In this document: piece by piece, positions 34,095 through 47,689 of the stretch | Layout of the letters: each line of letters starts with the position of its first letter | Position numbering within the stretch: position 1 is the first letter of the stretch | Assembly (NCBI GenBank): GCA_029531795.1 | Contig: JAPEIS010000017.1 | Location: 310,001 to 374,000, forward strand | Direction: 5' to 3' | DNA from: Sclerotinia nivalis | Taxonomy: Eukaryota; Ascomycota; Leotiomycetes; Helotiales; Sclerotiniaceae | Length of the DNA: 64,000 nucleotides | Program-made: the position numbers and the translations under genes | Notes under the pieces: generated by a model | Told to the model about the DNA's origin: nothing | The model's database searches: none | The model's input: only the letters and a program-made list of their open reading frames with translations

Positions 34095-37069
34095 ATATCT
34101 ACAATTCGATTTGAAATATATTTATTAAGATATATTTCTTCATCCAAAAGATCGTTATTATTTTGTCTTTTCTATAGAAAATTCAGCTCAGATATAATCT
34201 ATTAGAGTTCTACAAAGTATTTAAACTATTTGCTTTTCTATATTTGAACTTCTTTATATAGTTTTCGATTATATTCTTTCTTTTAAAAATGATTCAATAA
34301 AAAGAGAATATCCTTTTATATTTGAATCTAATATTGAAAATAATCTAGTATTAATCAAATTCTATATTGATAATATCTTTTCAGATTCTGTAATTCCGGA
34401 AGAAGTTTATTTTAATATAGCTAATCATATTCTTTTTCGTCTTGATTTCGTTTAACTATATTTATCTTTCAAAAAATTGTATATCTTTGTTGATCAAATA
34501 AAGATTTTAAAAGTTCTTTATAAAGTTGACAATATTATAATTATCAAATCTATTAAAACAGTCAAAATCAAAAATTTTCTGGTTTCTATTAATCAAATTA
34601 GAGTTCGAAGTTTTCTAACTATAATATAAATAACTTATAAAAGTATTAAAAACTTCGCTGAAATCTTTTATTCTCTTTCTCGTTTTACAGGAAAAATAGA
34701 ATGATAATAGAGAACTTGTGAACAATTAGCTTTCAAATTTTTGTGAAAGAAATACTCAGAAATAATCGATTCCTATAATATCGATTATACTCTTTTAGTT
34801 TAAATATATATAGATTTAAATGCTTTTGTATCAGAATGTTTTATTACTTAGAAATACTACCTTTCAGAATAGAATACTAAATATCTAATAGAATATTCTG
34901 TATTATATGATTCCTTTTTGTTAATCAAAATATAAAGAAATTATAATATCTATAAATGCGAATTATTCGCTATCATTGAATTTATTAGAAAATATTATTA
35001 TTATTTCAGATTTATTAAAGATTATATAATCTTTACTGATCATTTACTACTTACTAGTTTCCTTTTTTCCAATTCTCAGATTAAAAATATATATATTTAT
35101 TAAATAATAAAGCTTTCTATTTTTAATATTATTATTATTCATATTCCGGAAATTCGCAACAAAATCGCGAATGCTCTTTCTTGTACTATTTTCCTGGATC
35201 CTGATTGCAAATCAGATGATTTTTTAAATTCTTTAGAAAAATTATAATATGATACAAATAATCCCAAATGGATTTAGAAAGATAGTATTAAAAATTATAA
35301 AAAACTTTTTCGCTTTTAAGAAGTCTAATGTTTACAGAAACAACTAGATCTCAAAGATTAGAATATATTTTTTATATTATCATTGAAAAAATCAATAATT
35401 ATTAATCATTTTATGATTATCTTCAATAGTATTCAATATAATCCAATTGTAAGTAAATATAATAAGGATCTATAGTATTCTTCTATATATACTTATATAA
35501 TAACTCAAACTTTTCCTGAAGATCTTTCCAAGTTAGAGAAAGTAATTTTTTTTAGATATATCAAGAACTTTTATATACTCAAAAGCGAGCTGTATTTTTC
35601 CTTTTGTAGGGTCGACAAACGATACATTTTCAAATCTGAAATTTTAGAAGTACTAGCTTTCGTTTATGATTTAGAAGATCATTATGTAGCAGAACTTATA
35701 GTCAAGAAACTAAGGAATTATTGGTGGCCAATATTAATTACCGATATCAAACAGTATATCAAAAATTGTATAAAATATATTAAGTATAATATACAACAAA
35801 GGATATCCTATCTCAAACCTTATAAAATTGATCGTCCTTTAACTCTTATTGGTTTTGATTTTATAGAACCTTTTCCATCTACTCCAATCAATAAGACTGA
35901 GATTCTTAAAATGACCTGGTCGATAATTCAGAAATTTATCAAAATCGGTATTACTATTCAATCAATAGATTTCGATAACGATATATTCGATAAAGAAGGT
36001 TTTATTTATTTTTCTCATATTTTTTTTATAATCAATTACTTTTCATATTATGTTTGAACTTTTCCAACAATTGGAATAACAGACGTTGAAATAGTAAGAT
36101 ATTTAAATTGGATTTTCAATGCTTTTGGAATTCCGATCGGAGGATTTCATGATCCAGGTATTCACTTCGAAAATAAGATAATTAAGCAATTTGTTAAAGA
36201 AATCGAAATGTTACTTATTTCTATAGTTATAAAAGCTAAGAAATCTTTTGGTATAATTGAAAAAGGTAACGATCTCTTTCAAAGAATCCTCAAGAAGATT
36301 GATTTAGGAATCGAAAATTGATCTATAGAAATTCAAATCTTAGTCAATTCATTTAATATATAAGAAATCGATCATTTAGAATATTTTCCTTATGAGATTC
36401 TTTTTGAATATCAGTCTATAGGATATTTGAAAATCAAATACCCTTCAAATCAACATTTTGAAATCCAAAACTTTTTATTCAATATTACAGATCTCGATAA
36501 GGACTTTCCAGAAAAGATTTATTAATCAAAAATCTTCGATTTTATATATAACAGAAAGCTAATTCAATAGAAAGTCTTACAACGATCTGATTGGAAAAAG
36601 GTATTAGCTAAAGAAAAATATAATATAGATATTCGAAATTATACAGTTTTCGACCCTAGATAAATGATTATACTTTATGATAAGATATCTGCTAAAAAGA
36701 AACTTCATTCAATCTATTATAATTTATTTGTAATAATTGATCCTGCAGAAAATCATCAGAAATCCTATCAATTATGATAAGTCAATGATAAACCTATTCA
36801 TCGATCCTTTTATATCGATCATCTAAAACTCTTTAAATCTAGAACAGGCCATTTACAAGTCTTATTCGAAGAAAGCATCCCTGAATACCAGAATTTATAA
36901 GCTAGTATATTCAAAACAACTCTTCCTTCCATCTTACGAAACGAGAAAGGCTTTTGGCAATCCGAAAAGGAAAATAACCTATAGTAACAACAAAAACATT
37001 TTCAAATCAAAGTATATATTACGAAAAGATTATATGAGGTGCATTTTCGATCTCAACAGGATCTAAATC
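34095..37069 (+). pseudogene. Element G1: RT, RNase H and integrase
   Basis: It continues the G1 polymerase that stops at 20830 on the other strand. RT active site at 34363-34374 reads Tyr-Ile-Asp-Asn. The thumb shows V-R-S-F-L-T-I-I near 34600. RNase H follows (about 34790-35170), with D-H-L-L-L-T-S-F-L near 35040 and I-R-N-K-I-A-N-A-L-S where D-A-L-S is usual. Integrase starts about 35640 with Y-W-W-P and K-P-Y-K-I-D-R-P-L-T-L-I-G-F-D-F-I (first Asp near 35860). Two further blocks (I-T-D-V-E near 36075, H-D-P-G-I near 36155) are Ty3-like. The protein reads on to about 37060, into a solo LTR. Many Gln-to-stop changes. No 3' LTR of G is seen. Confidence 0.75.
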
Positions 37070-37190
37070 TGTTGGAAGTTGCTGAGTCAGCATCCTGTTC
37101 GCCGTATAACCTCATATATAAGCTTTCTATAAAACCTACACTACAATAAGAACTATACACACTTGCAACTCTACATTTCGTATTCCAACA
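37070..37190 (+). mobile_element. Solo LTR of copia family F, AAATC duplication
   Basis: 121 bp, starting TGTTGGAAGTTGCTG and ending TATTCCAACA, with perfect 8-bp inverted ends (TGTTGGAA/TTCCAACA). Perfect 5-bp duplications AAATC flank it (37065-37069 and 37191-37195). It matches in reverse the LTRs of element F (56839-56957 and 58407-58525). It separates the end of G1 from the broken 3' end of G2. Confidence 0.93.
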
Positions 37191-37930
37191 AAATCATATT
37201 GAATACTATTAAAGATAATCATAAGATGATTAGTAATTATTGATTCTTTCAATAATAATATAAAGAATGTATTTTGATCTTTGAGATCTAATTGTTTTTA
37301 TAAACATTGGATTTCTTGAAAGCAAAGAAGTTCTTTGTAATCTCTAATACTGTCTTTCCAAATCTATTTGGGATTATTTGTATCATATTATAGTTCTTCT
37401 AAAGAATCTAAAAGGTCGTTTGATTTACAATCAGGATCCAGGAAAATGATACGAGAAAGAGTATCCGCGACTTTGTTACAAATTCTCGGGATATAAATAA
37501 TAATAATATTAAAAGTAGAAAGTTCTATTGTTCAATAAGTATATATACCTTTAATCTAAGAATTGGAAGAAAGGAAATTAGTAAATGATAAATGATCAAT
37601 AAAGATTATATAATCTTCAATAGATCTGAAATAATAATGATATTTCCTGATGAACTCAATAATAACAAGTAATTCGCATTTATAGATATCATAATTTCTT
37701 TATATTTTGATTAACAAAAAGGAATCATATAATACAGGATATTCCATTAAATATTCAATATTCTGTTTTGATAGATAACGTTTCTAAGTAATAAAACATT
37801 CTGATACGAAAGTACTTGAATCTGTATATATCTAAACTGGAAGAGTATAATCGATATTATAGAAATCGATTATTTCTGAGTATTTCTTTTGTAAAAATTT
37901 GAAAGCTAATTGTTTATAAACTCCTTATTG

Positions 37931-39357
37931 TTATTTCATTTTATTTATAAAACGGGAAAGAGGATGAGAGATTTCGGTGAAATTTTTAATATCTTTATAG
38001 ATCATTTGTATTATAGTTAGAAAACTTCGAATTTTAGTTTGATTAATAGGAACTGGAAAATTCTTGATTTTGATTGTTTTAACAGATTTGGTAATTATAA
38101 TATTGTTAACTTTATAAAGAATTTCTAAAGCTTTTATTTGATCAATAAAGATATACAATTTTTTGAAAGATAGATATAGTTGAACGAAATCAAGACGAGA
38201 AAGAATATGATTAGCTAGGTTAAAATAAATTTCTTTTGGAGTTGCAGAATTTGAAAAGATATTATCAATATAGAATTTTATCAATACTAGATTGTTTTCA
38301 ATATTAAGTTCAAATATAAAAGGATATTCCCTATTTGTTGAATTATCTTTAAAAGGGGGAATATAATCGAAAACTATATAAAGAAACTCAAATATAGAAA
38401 AGCAAATAGTTTGAGTATTTTGTAGAATTCTGATAGATTGTATCTGAATTGAATCTTTTATAAAAAAAGCAAAAAAATGACGATCTTCTAGATGAAAAAG
38501 TATATCTCAATAAGTATATTTCAAATCGAATTGTAGATATATTTTATAATTAGAATAAAAGAGAAATTCATAAATATCTTAAGATAAAGTGCAATAATTG
38601 TTTGATATTTGTTTTATAATTTTTGAATAATCGAAGATTATATATCTTTCAGGATCAGATTTATAAAAAGAAAGATTCTTGGGATATTTAATATCTAGTT
38701 TATCAATTATTAATAGTATTATTGATTAATCAGAAAGTTTGCTATTGGTTATTATAGTATATTTATATATATAGCATTTGTATTCTTCAGATATGATTTT
38801 ATTAAACCAAAATATCTATTGAGGATTGTATCTAGATCTTTTTTTATTTTTATAAAAAAGAGTATTTGGTTTGAATTGTACTCGATAAATATAAAGAGGA
38901 GTAGGAGGAATATAAATTAGTTCTATAGTATTTAAATCCCTGTAAGTATAAAGAAATTGTATAATTTTCAATCGAAATTCATTTATTGTTAAGGGATCTA
39001 TATCGATTTTACTCTTTTGAAATTATTCATTAATAATATCTAATAAATCTGTAGATATTTTTCAAGGAATCGATCTTTTATTTGTAGGATATATATATGC
39101 TTTTGAAGGGTCTGATTGAAAAATAAAAGTATAATTGATCGAAATATATTGATCTCTTTCTTAAGGAAGTAATTTGAGATGTTTGAAATCCGCTTTAAAA
39201 GAAAAATCGAGTTAATATAGAATTTTGAATAGTATATGTGGATTATCCATTTGAAAGATTGTATTAAGAGTATATAATAATTGAGTTTTCGAAAAGGAAG
39301 ATATAGTATAATAATGATGTTTCCGATAATCGAAGTTGAAGTCTTGATCTTCGGCAA
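37931..39357 (-). pseudogene. G2 reverse transcriptase region
   Basis: Open frames at 39357-39040 and 38284-37931 belong to one Ty3-type polymerase also seen in G1. The frame at 38284 opens with K-F-Y-I-D-N-I-F-S, the active-site region with Asp-Asn. L-S-F-K-K-L-Y-I-F-I-D-Q-I-K near 38180 and I-R-S-F-L-T-I-I near 38025 mark the thumb. RNase H follows at about 37870-37440, including I-P-R-I-C-N-K-V-A-D-T-L-S near 37475, better preserved than in G1. Confidence 0.72.
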
Positions 39358-40564
39358 AAATCTTTGAAAAGGTATTTTCTTTGAAACTATTTAGTGATTG
39401 AAGGAGTATATCTTTTGTTGAATGAGATAATTTGAATTATATAAATTTTTGAAAAAATCGAATATATAAAAAGTCTTTATTCTGGATTCCTTTAGATCCT
39501 TTTATATTGATTTTCGAAAAGAAAGAAAGTAGTTTTGAGTTATATTGAGGATTCAAGAATTTAAAGAGTCTTATGAATCGTTTGAATCTGAAAAGTTATC
39601 TTAAGATTCTGAAGTAGATTCAGAAAGGGAATCAAATGTTTCTTCGGATACTTCCTTGGAATCTGTTGAATCGAAAGAGTTTCCTGATGAATTAGTTTCT
39701 TGTTAATCTTCGAATTGTATTATTTTTAGAATTAATTTGATTTTAGATACAAAATTATCAATATTTCTATTGGCAATTTCAAAATTCATCGAAATTTCAG
39801 TATTTAGGATAATTGTTTGGTATTTTGAATCTACTGGATATAAAATAAATTGATGAGAAAAGGATTATTTAAATTTCAAAATCTAAATAAATATCCTTTT
39901 CTTGTTCAAATCTTCATCTTCAATAAAAGAAATAGAATTAAAGATATCAATATAATCTTTGATTATATAAAACTATAATAGATTTAGCAAAAAAATCTTC
40001 TGATCTTTATTAGGATTATTTTCTTTATCAGAATGAATAAAGGTATAAATAATTTGCTGAACCCCTTCGATTACAAGATCTATAGTGGTATATTCTTTTA
40101 GATTTGTATTAGTTCTATTAATAACTCCTATAGAGATATTGTTATTGGATTGAATTTTATATCAATATAAATCTAAATGATCAACGAAAGTAGAAGAAGC
40201 AATATTGCTATTAAAATTTTGATCGATTATATAATTGGATTTGTTTATGATGACCTCTATTGGAGGTAATCCTGGTAAAATATATATTCCCTTAATTCGG
40301 AAAGAACGATCTTTATTTGCAATACGAATAATGATTGGAGTAGATAGATAATTTATAGCATTAATTCTATCTAGATCAATCATTTGTTAATCGTTCTTGA
40401 AGAAGGTATTGAAACTTAATAAATTGTATTTGAGATCCTTTTGTTTATAAAGGAAATGCTATCGAATTTGATCAAAAGAAAGATAAATCAGATGATTCTG
40501 AATAAATCTATATCGAGTTGGATATACTAGTTCAAGATCTGAATTTGTAATTGAATTCTGATTT

Positions 40565-40612
40565 AATTGATCAAATTGACCAAATTGACCAAATTGATCA
40601 AATTGACTATTT
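40565..40612. repeat. AATTGATCA short tandem repeat in G2
   Basis: About five 9-bp units with GATC/GACC variants. It is the counterpart of 22857-22892 in G1 and differs in copy number. Confidence 0.7.
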
Positions 40613-40840
40613 TGATCGGGGTTACTCTAATCTTTATTCTGAATTGAAACTGAAAGTATTAAGGAAACTTCTAATTCATAAATAATCGTTAATTTCTTCT
40701 TTTTAATTGAGTTTTCTCGAATAATAAGGTATCTGAAATACTTGACGGTATTCGGGGAGATCTAATAAAAATCTAAAAAATTAATTCCTTTAGAATTTAA
40801 TGTAAAATGTTATATAAGCATCTTATAATCTATTAGCCCT

Positions 40841-42221
40841 CTCCTTGGAAAAGGGATACTCCATACAAAGTCAATATCAGCAAGCTAGCAAAGGAGGATG
40901 CTGCAATTGCCCATAACCTTGCATTCAAATACAGATGCAAGAATACCATTACAATATATATTGATGCCTTATCCACTTTGGATGGAATCGGAATTGGAAT
41001 CGGGATTGTAGTTATTCTGTTGAATGGTTAGGTTTCACATCAGGAAACCATCAATATTGGGGTGAATCAGTTTGTCTATAATGGTGAACTTCTTGGAGTC
41101 ACTAGAGCAATCGAATATGCTAGCTCTATTGCTCAACTAGGCGAAAAATTCAAAATCTATTCAGACAATCAAGCCGGATTATACCGATTGAAAACACCCT
41201 CTGATGCTCCTGGCCAGATATGCCAAATTAGAGCAATCAAAGCTACAGAAACTCTCCTTAGAAAAGAAGCTGAAATATCCTTTAATTGGGTTCCAGAGTA
41301 TACCTTTGTTGAAGGAAACGAATTGGTTGATGTTTTGATAAAAGAAGCTACAAAACAAAGATCATTATCAAACGAAATCAGTTTTGCTTCATTGGGAATG
41401 GATATCAAAAGAACGAAATCCGAGGAATGGAAATCCTTTCTTAATTCATCCAAATCAACCTATTCGAAAATATACTCCTGGAAAACTAGCTCAAAGATCG
41501 GAATTCCAGAAAACACTAAAAGAAGTTCTATTAGTGTTTTGTTTCAATTTAAAATCGGTTACGGATACTTCAAATCCTATTTACAACGATTCGGAATCTC
41601 ATCAAATGATAATTGTAGATATGAAAAGAAAAAATCCCCAGATTATCTTCTTCTCAATTGCTTTTTATACAAATCAGTTAGAAGAATACTCAAAACAAAC
41701 AATCCTATCTTTCGACTTTCTATGAAATATCTACTTTACACTAAAATAGGAATCATCAAAACCCTCGAATTTATCGAAACAACAAAAATAGCCACCAGAT
41801 TATAGCATCTTGCTAGAATACAAAAGGATATAGAACAAAAAAGCGAAAGAGAAGGGGATGAACCAAAAGAAAATAATTAATTGAATCAATTTGATCAATT
41901 TGGTTATTTTGATCAATTTACCCCTTTATACAGAATAAATCGTTCTAATTTCGAATTATATCATATTTCATTTGTTATTCTCTTTATTATATACAAAAGT
42001 ATTTGTAAAACGGGCTTTGTTCCCCAGGATTAATTTTCACTTCCCCCATTCAAAATTAGTAGATTGAGGCTATCTCAATCTCTCCAAATTGTACTAGCTA
42101 CAGCCTAATACGGCCAGCATTTCACCAGTTGTTATTTGTTAGGAGCCTACAAAGCTTCTAGCCGTCTTAGATAGTCTTAGACTCAGTGTAGACGTTAATT
42201 TAATCAATCAATCAATCAATC
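40841..42221 (+). mobile_element. 5'-truncated Tad1/I-like LINE with AATC tail
   Basis: A 1.38-kb non-LTR retrotransposon tail. A 14-bp target duplication, AATCTATTAGCCCT, stands at 40827-40840 and 42222-42235. The 3' end is an (AATC)n tract at 42202-42225 that merges with the duplication. Only the RNase H end of ORF2 and the 3' UTR are present, as expected from aborted target-primed reverse transcription. It entered element G2; the empty site is seen in G1 at about 23135. It is far less mutated than its host element. Confidence 0.92.
40850..41805 (+). pseudogene. LINE ORF2 C-terminus: RNase H and Cys motif
   Basis: The frame enters from the truncated 5' end and has one TAG near 41030. After it 247 codons run uninterrupted from 41062 to 41805. 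RNase H motifs: I-Y-I-D-A-L near 40960 (first Asp), Y-N-G-E-L-L-G-V near 41080 (Glu), Y-S-D-N-Q-A near 41160 (Asp), and W-V-P-E-Y-T-F-V-E-G-N-E-L-V-D near 41288 (final Asp). Toward the C-terminus C-R-Y-E-x11-C near 41615-41660 is a degraded zinc motif normally seen after RNase H in Tad-like LINEs. With no RT or endonuclease it cannot be autonomous. Confidence 0.88.
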
Positions 42222-43389
42222 AATCTATTAGCCCTTATCCTTATCTATCAACGATATTAGAAAGTAATTTGGGATCTCTAAAATGTCTCTTATGATTGCT
42301 AACAAAAATTGTATATTTAAAAGGGAGGATAGGTAATCGAATTTTCGACGGTGATGGCTCAATTTGACGAACTTCTGAAGAAAAAGTAGAAACTTATAAT
42401 TGTGAAAATGCTATTGGTATTTGAAAGATAATATTTTTTCCTTGATTATAAATATAAAATACAAAAAGGTTTTTGTTTTGTTTACGAATTTCTTTTTGTG
42501 ATTGAGGAGGAAAACAAATATCTTCAGATTCTAATGAAACAATAGAATAGAATCTCTTTTATTGTAAAGCAATTATATAGAAGGTAATCTCGTTTTTGAG
42601 ATCTTCTTTATTGTTAGTATTGTTTGAATTAATTTCTTTAATAAAACCTTATTCAGATATTTGTATAAAATTAATTGAACTATTGAAGGATTCTTGATCT
42701 GAATAATCTGAAGAATTATCGAATTCGTTATCTGGAATAATACTATAAAAAATAGTATCTGAATTATAGATATTATTTAACTAAAAAGGAATATCTTTAT
42801 CAATTTTTGATTTTCTATAACAATTGATACAAACTCGATCTGATCTTCTCGAATTAATTGTATCGATTTGATTGTTATTAGTTTTTTCTGAAGATCAATC
42901 CTTTATAACAATATAAGAAAGATTGTTGATAATAATACTTTTAAATAAAATCATAATAAAGAGAATTGCTTATTATTATATTAATAAAGGATTTCCAATA
43001 TATTCAAATTTAAAATGTTTATATTTTCCATAACTAAAGCAAAGAGATTTCTTACTTGAATCGTATTCTTCTATATTATTTACAATAGAATATTTTGAAG
43101 TTTTTGAATCCGGTAAATTGATCTATCAAATCTGATTTGAGATCTATTAAAAATTATTATTCTGATTTTATCGATTATTATTATTATTACAATTGTTATT
43201 TTTTTTTCTATTTTGATTTCGAAAGTTATTGGAATTATAGTTTCCTTCCGAACTATCTTTTTTGAAAATGGATTTCGATTTTAATCATTGAGAAAGAACT
43301 TCGAGTTTTTATTCTTTGATAAAACCTTTAGATTTAATATTAAATATATTATCTATAAGTTCTTTAACGATCTCATCGTTTGTAAATGA

Positions 43390-43807
43390 GTCTTAAAGCT
43401 CTATATTTCTTTTAATACTCTGAATCATATAATAACTTTCGGCAAAAGATCGACAGATAGTATTATTGGAAATAGAATAATTACGAAGAATTGAATCGAT
43501 TAACCCTTTAACAAAATTAAGAATTAGCTTTTTTTGAACGATTGTATTAATAACATCAAAGTTCTTCTCAAAAACAAAAATATCTTTGAATTCTATATCG
43601 TATTGAATATCTTTCATTTGTGAATAGTATTTCTCAAAAGTTTCGTTCTTAATTTGAACAAATGAATTTATTGAATCCATTATATTCTGAACTATATTTT
43701 CATTATTGTAAAAAGGATAACGATTTAGAAAGACTTTAATGAAAACGAATTCGTTTTCCTGAGTAACTATTTCGATATCTTTAAAGATAATCTTGAAATC
43801 GGTATAG
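43390..43807 (-). pseudogene. G2 gag segment
   Basis: An open 95-codon frame at 43680-43393 begins M-D-S-I-N-S-F-V-Q-I-K-N-E-T-F-E-K-Y-Y. It matches the gag of G1 (near 24590-24310). Upstream it is interrupted by element D at 43808 and resumes at 49450-49590. It has no capsid motif that I can name; gag is inferred from position before the protease and RT. Confidence 0.6.
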
Positions 43808-44020
43808 TGTTACGGGGTCCCCGTATATAGTATACGGAGACCGCTCGGGTTCCGACCCATAGGAATCGGACCTCGGATAAGTGTAGGCTAGCCTCAATCG
43901 AAGTTAATATTATATATAAATATATTTAAGGAATTATTCCTTTTATAAAAATATAACTCTTCGAGCTATATCTTATTAATAAAAGTGATTTCTGTTATTC
44001 TGCTTATAGTCTTTGTAATA
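43808..44020 (+). repeat. 5' LTR of element D (213 bp)
   Basis: It starts TGTTACGGGGTCCCC and ends TTTGTAATA. It has the same length as the three other copies. The 5' third is well preserved; from about 43885 on C-to-T changes dominate. Confidence 0.92.
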
Positions 44021-44286
44021 CTATATAGCTTTTATTTATCTGTACTGATACTTTTACAATATTATTCCGTTTGTATTTGTTTAACCAATCCGGCTCTCCC
44101 GAAGAATTCGTTATTATTGTAATCAGCGATATTGTAATCTGGTATTATTATCTTATTTCCTTTTACAATTATAGTATAAAAGTAAAGATAGAGATAACCG
44201 ATCTGCAATTTATAATTCAAAAGTTTATTTTCGATCTATAAGTCGAAAAAACTGTATTCATATAATAAAAGGAAGAGAACGATAAA

Positions 44287-45348
44287 TTGATTATTTGTTT
44301 AATTCAATTTCATTTTATCTCTATTGCTTTGTTTATTTCAATTTTCATCGATCTAATCGATTTTTCGCTTTTGATACTTGTTACAATTCCGGTTATCATT
44401 TCTATTTTATCGAAGCTTCAATTGAGTGAGAAGGTATTTGATTTTGTATTATTTAATAGAACGAAAATCGATCTTGATCGATTTGTTGATCAAATATAGA
44501 ATAAAATATATATCAATTCCAATTGTTTTACTTCCCTATATTCCTGTTTGACTTATATAATTGGAAGATTAATTAAATCTATTATTATACAAATTCAACT
44601 ATATAATATCAAAAGATAATTTATTAAATTTGTTAATTATAAAGATCTATTGCAAATACTGGAAAAAGCTTATAGAAACCAAAACAAACAAATCGAAACC
44701 CGAAAACTCCTGATCAATCTGAAACAAAGAAATCAATTATTCTATATCTTCTATATTGAATTCTAAAAACTAATATTGGAAATCAGAATAGCCAACAATA
44801 ATAATATCTTAATTATCTTATTAAAACAAATCTTATCGAATAAACTGAAGAACCAAATTGTTACTATTGAATTATCTACAAATAGTATTAATGTATTCGC
44901 TACTTTCGTATAAACATTAGAGAATCGCTATCTGTACTTGATAAAACCGATCGGCTCCAATCGCAACTCAATCGTCTTACCGCCCTATACTACAATTCAA
45001 AACCTGAATCCTATTAACCATACCTCTGCTCCATCCCCGAATACTACTATTCGATTTGTTGCTTCTGCTACAATTATACTTGCTAAAGATCCAATAAATC
45101 TTAATTCCCAAAGATATACTAATAGATACAAACAAAAGGAATACTTCCGTTATAGATCTATCGATCATTGTATAAAGGATTGCTCATTCCCAAATAATCG
45201 TTCTATACAAACTAAAACTAACCTTACCAGTTTTGCCCTACTGTTCTCTATTCCATTCTCCATCCAGATTCAATTATATACTATATCATTATACAATCTA
45301 TCCCCTTCCGACTTTCCGAATTCGGGAAACGGAATCCATCTGATATAA
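44287..45348 (+). pseudogene. Element D gag
   Basis: Open stretches at 44287-44499 and 44938-45348 with broken sequence between. A zinc-knuckle remnant at about 45143-45184 reads Y-F-R-Y-R-S-I-D-H-C-I-K-D-C: the His and last Cys are kept, the first two Cys are Tyr and the Gly is lost. A Pro/Ser/Thr-rich segment precedes it, common in fungal Gag. Function is inferred from the knuckle and position. Confidence 0.65.
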
Positions 45349-45479
45349 ATCATTATCAAACGAAAACCTCATATATACTATATCTATTCATTACCACAAC
45401 TCGAAACTTATCTCTTATCGAAAAAATAAACAATCGAGCAAATCTAATAATATTATTTATTATTATCCTATCGATACCT

Positions 45480-47420
45480 AATCGATCCTGTTCCACTTAT
45501 ATTATAATAGATAGCGGATACAAAAGATATACTTTCGTAAACCGAAATTGAATTAAAACTATCAAGCTCCCAATATACAAATTATCTATTCCGTTCGAAA
45601 TCATTAGATTCAATAGAAAAATATTGCTTGAAAACCGAATGGATTATTATATTCTAGCCGATCTACAAATCAACGATTATTATAAGAAAAGATCGAAAAT
45701 CTATATCATTGAATTAGCTTATTATCCGATTATTCTAAAATTAGTTTAACTAAAGAAATACAATCCTTATATTAGATTCATATTTAATATCTTTCGTTTC
45801 GATAACGAATTCTATTGGAAATCCTGTAATATGTTTGTGTAATTATCGAATATCCAAATCCTATTTGATATTCTTATCAAAATCCATTCTGTTTATCTAT
45901 TGTTTTGTTTTGAAGTATTAAAGAAAAGAGATATAGTAAATATTTCAATCCGAATTTGTTCGATATATATTCATCGAAATTATAAGATATTTCAAATTAA
46001 TATCGATTTGATAGATCAAATCCTGAAAGAAAAAGAAAATTCTGTTCCCAAAGATTTATCTGTTGAATTCTATTCATAGATCGATGTATTTTTTTTATGT
46101 AATGCTGACAAATTATTTCTATATTGTTTATACAATTATGATATCTAATTGCAAGATAGGGCTAAGTTATTGTTTGGAATTCTATATTCAATATCTCAGG
46201 ATAAATTGAAAGCTTTGCAAGAATAATTAAGGGAAAACCTAGTAAAAGGATTCATTCAATCAAATTCCTCTGTTTTCATTTTGTTTGTTTTATTTGTTAA
46301 AAAACCCAATAATAATCTTCGATTCTGTATAGATTATTGTATATTGAATAATCTATCTATAAAAAACTGATATCTGTTGTCTTTAATTAAAGAATCTTTG
46401 AATAATCTGAAAGGGATAAAGTATTTTACGAAAATAAACATCATCTCGGTTTTCAATAATATTTGAATCAAAAAAGGACAAGAATATCTGATTATATTCT
46501 GTACTCGATTCGGTCTATTCGAAACCTTGATTATATTGTTTGGGTTGATCGGAGTCTTAGTAATGTTCCAACGATTTATTAATGATATTCTAAAAGAATA
46601 TTTGGATATATTCTATATTGTTTATCTGAATAATATTTTGATTTATAGTAAAATCTATTCTGAATATATAAAGTATATACAAAAAATATTAAACGTTTTA
46701 CAGAAAATCAGATTATATATCAATCTATCGAAATACGAATTCCTGAAATCTGAAACGAAATTCCTAGATCTAATTATAAACCAAAAAAGGATCCGAATAG
46801 ATTTAATCAAGATTAAAACAATAATTGATTAAAAAACGCTAAAGAATTTGATAGATATATAAATGTTTATAAAGTTTAGTAATTTCTATCGATACTTTAT
46901 CCACGATTTCTTTTCGATTATTCACCCGATAATAAATCTGATCAAAAAAAATATAACCTTTTAATGGGATCCTATTTGTAAGAAATCGTTTTCGAATCTG
47001 AAAACTATATTTATAATAACATTTGTATTAATCTTTTCAATTAAAAAAAGGATATGATTTTAAAAACAAATATATTGGATTATATATCTACTGAAATCCT
47101 TTCCCAATACAATAATTATAGAATTCTAAAATCTATTACATATTTCTCTAAAAAATATTCGATTGCAAAATATAATTATAAGATTTATGATAAAGAATTA
47201 CTAACAATTATTTATTGTTTCGAAGAATAACAATCCGAATTAAAAAATACCTTTTCCCCAATCAAAATCATCACAAATTATAAAAATCTGAAGTACTTTA
47301 CAACTACAAAATTATTGAATTATTATTAAACCTATTGATTTGAATTTCTATCCCATTTCAATTTCAAGATTATATATCATCCCAAAAAACAAAAAGCGAA
47401 ATCCGATACTCTAATCAGAA
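45480..47420 (+). pseudogene. Element D protease, RT and RNase H
   Basis: The protease is seen near 45505-45535 as I-I-I-D-S-G-Y (DSG intact). RT shows K-K-P-N-N-N-L-R-F-C-I-D-Y near 46300, F-G-L-F-E-T-L-I near 46510, and the active site 46623-46634 reading Tyr-Leu-Asn-Asn. The thumb is at about 46860-46920 (F-S-N-F-Y-R-Y-F-I). RNase H remnants follow to about 47300 ([11 protein letters not shown] near 47180). Several frameshifts and stops separate these parts, so this is the most decayed Ty3 polymerase in the window. Confidence 0.78.
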
Positions 47421-47689
47421 AATCAAAGAACTTGTTTAAAAAAAAGGATAAACGTTTTCTTCATCAAAATCAAATTATTCTAAAAACTGAAAATCTAAAT
47501 ACAAATCTGTTTTCTATTATTAATCCAAAAAAGAAAATCCGTTTTATAATTACAATCTATAATTAGATTTATATCAATACCCCGCCGTTTATCTGCAATC
47601 CCGAATCATTTATTCGGGAACCCGGATTATCTACCTATGAATCTAAACTACCTACAATACCCGATAATCCAATCCCTATCCAATAATCT

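Noticed and set aside
41169..41453. Minus-strand 94-codon frame inside the LINE
   Set aside because: Shadow of the RNase H frame, which has recognisable catalytic residues.
43808..44020. Rho-independent terminator or structured ncRNA because of strong hairpins
   Set aside because: The sequence is an LTR with matching partner at 49232-49444 and TATAG duplications.
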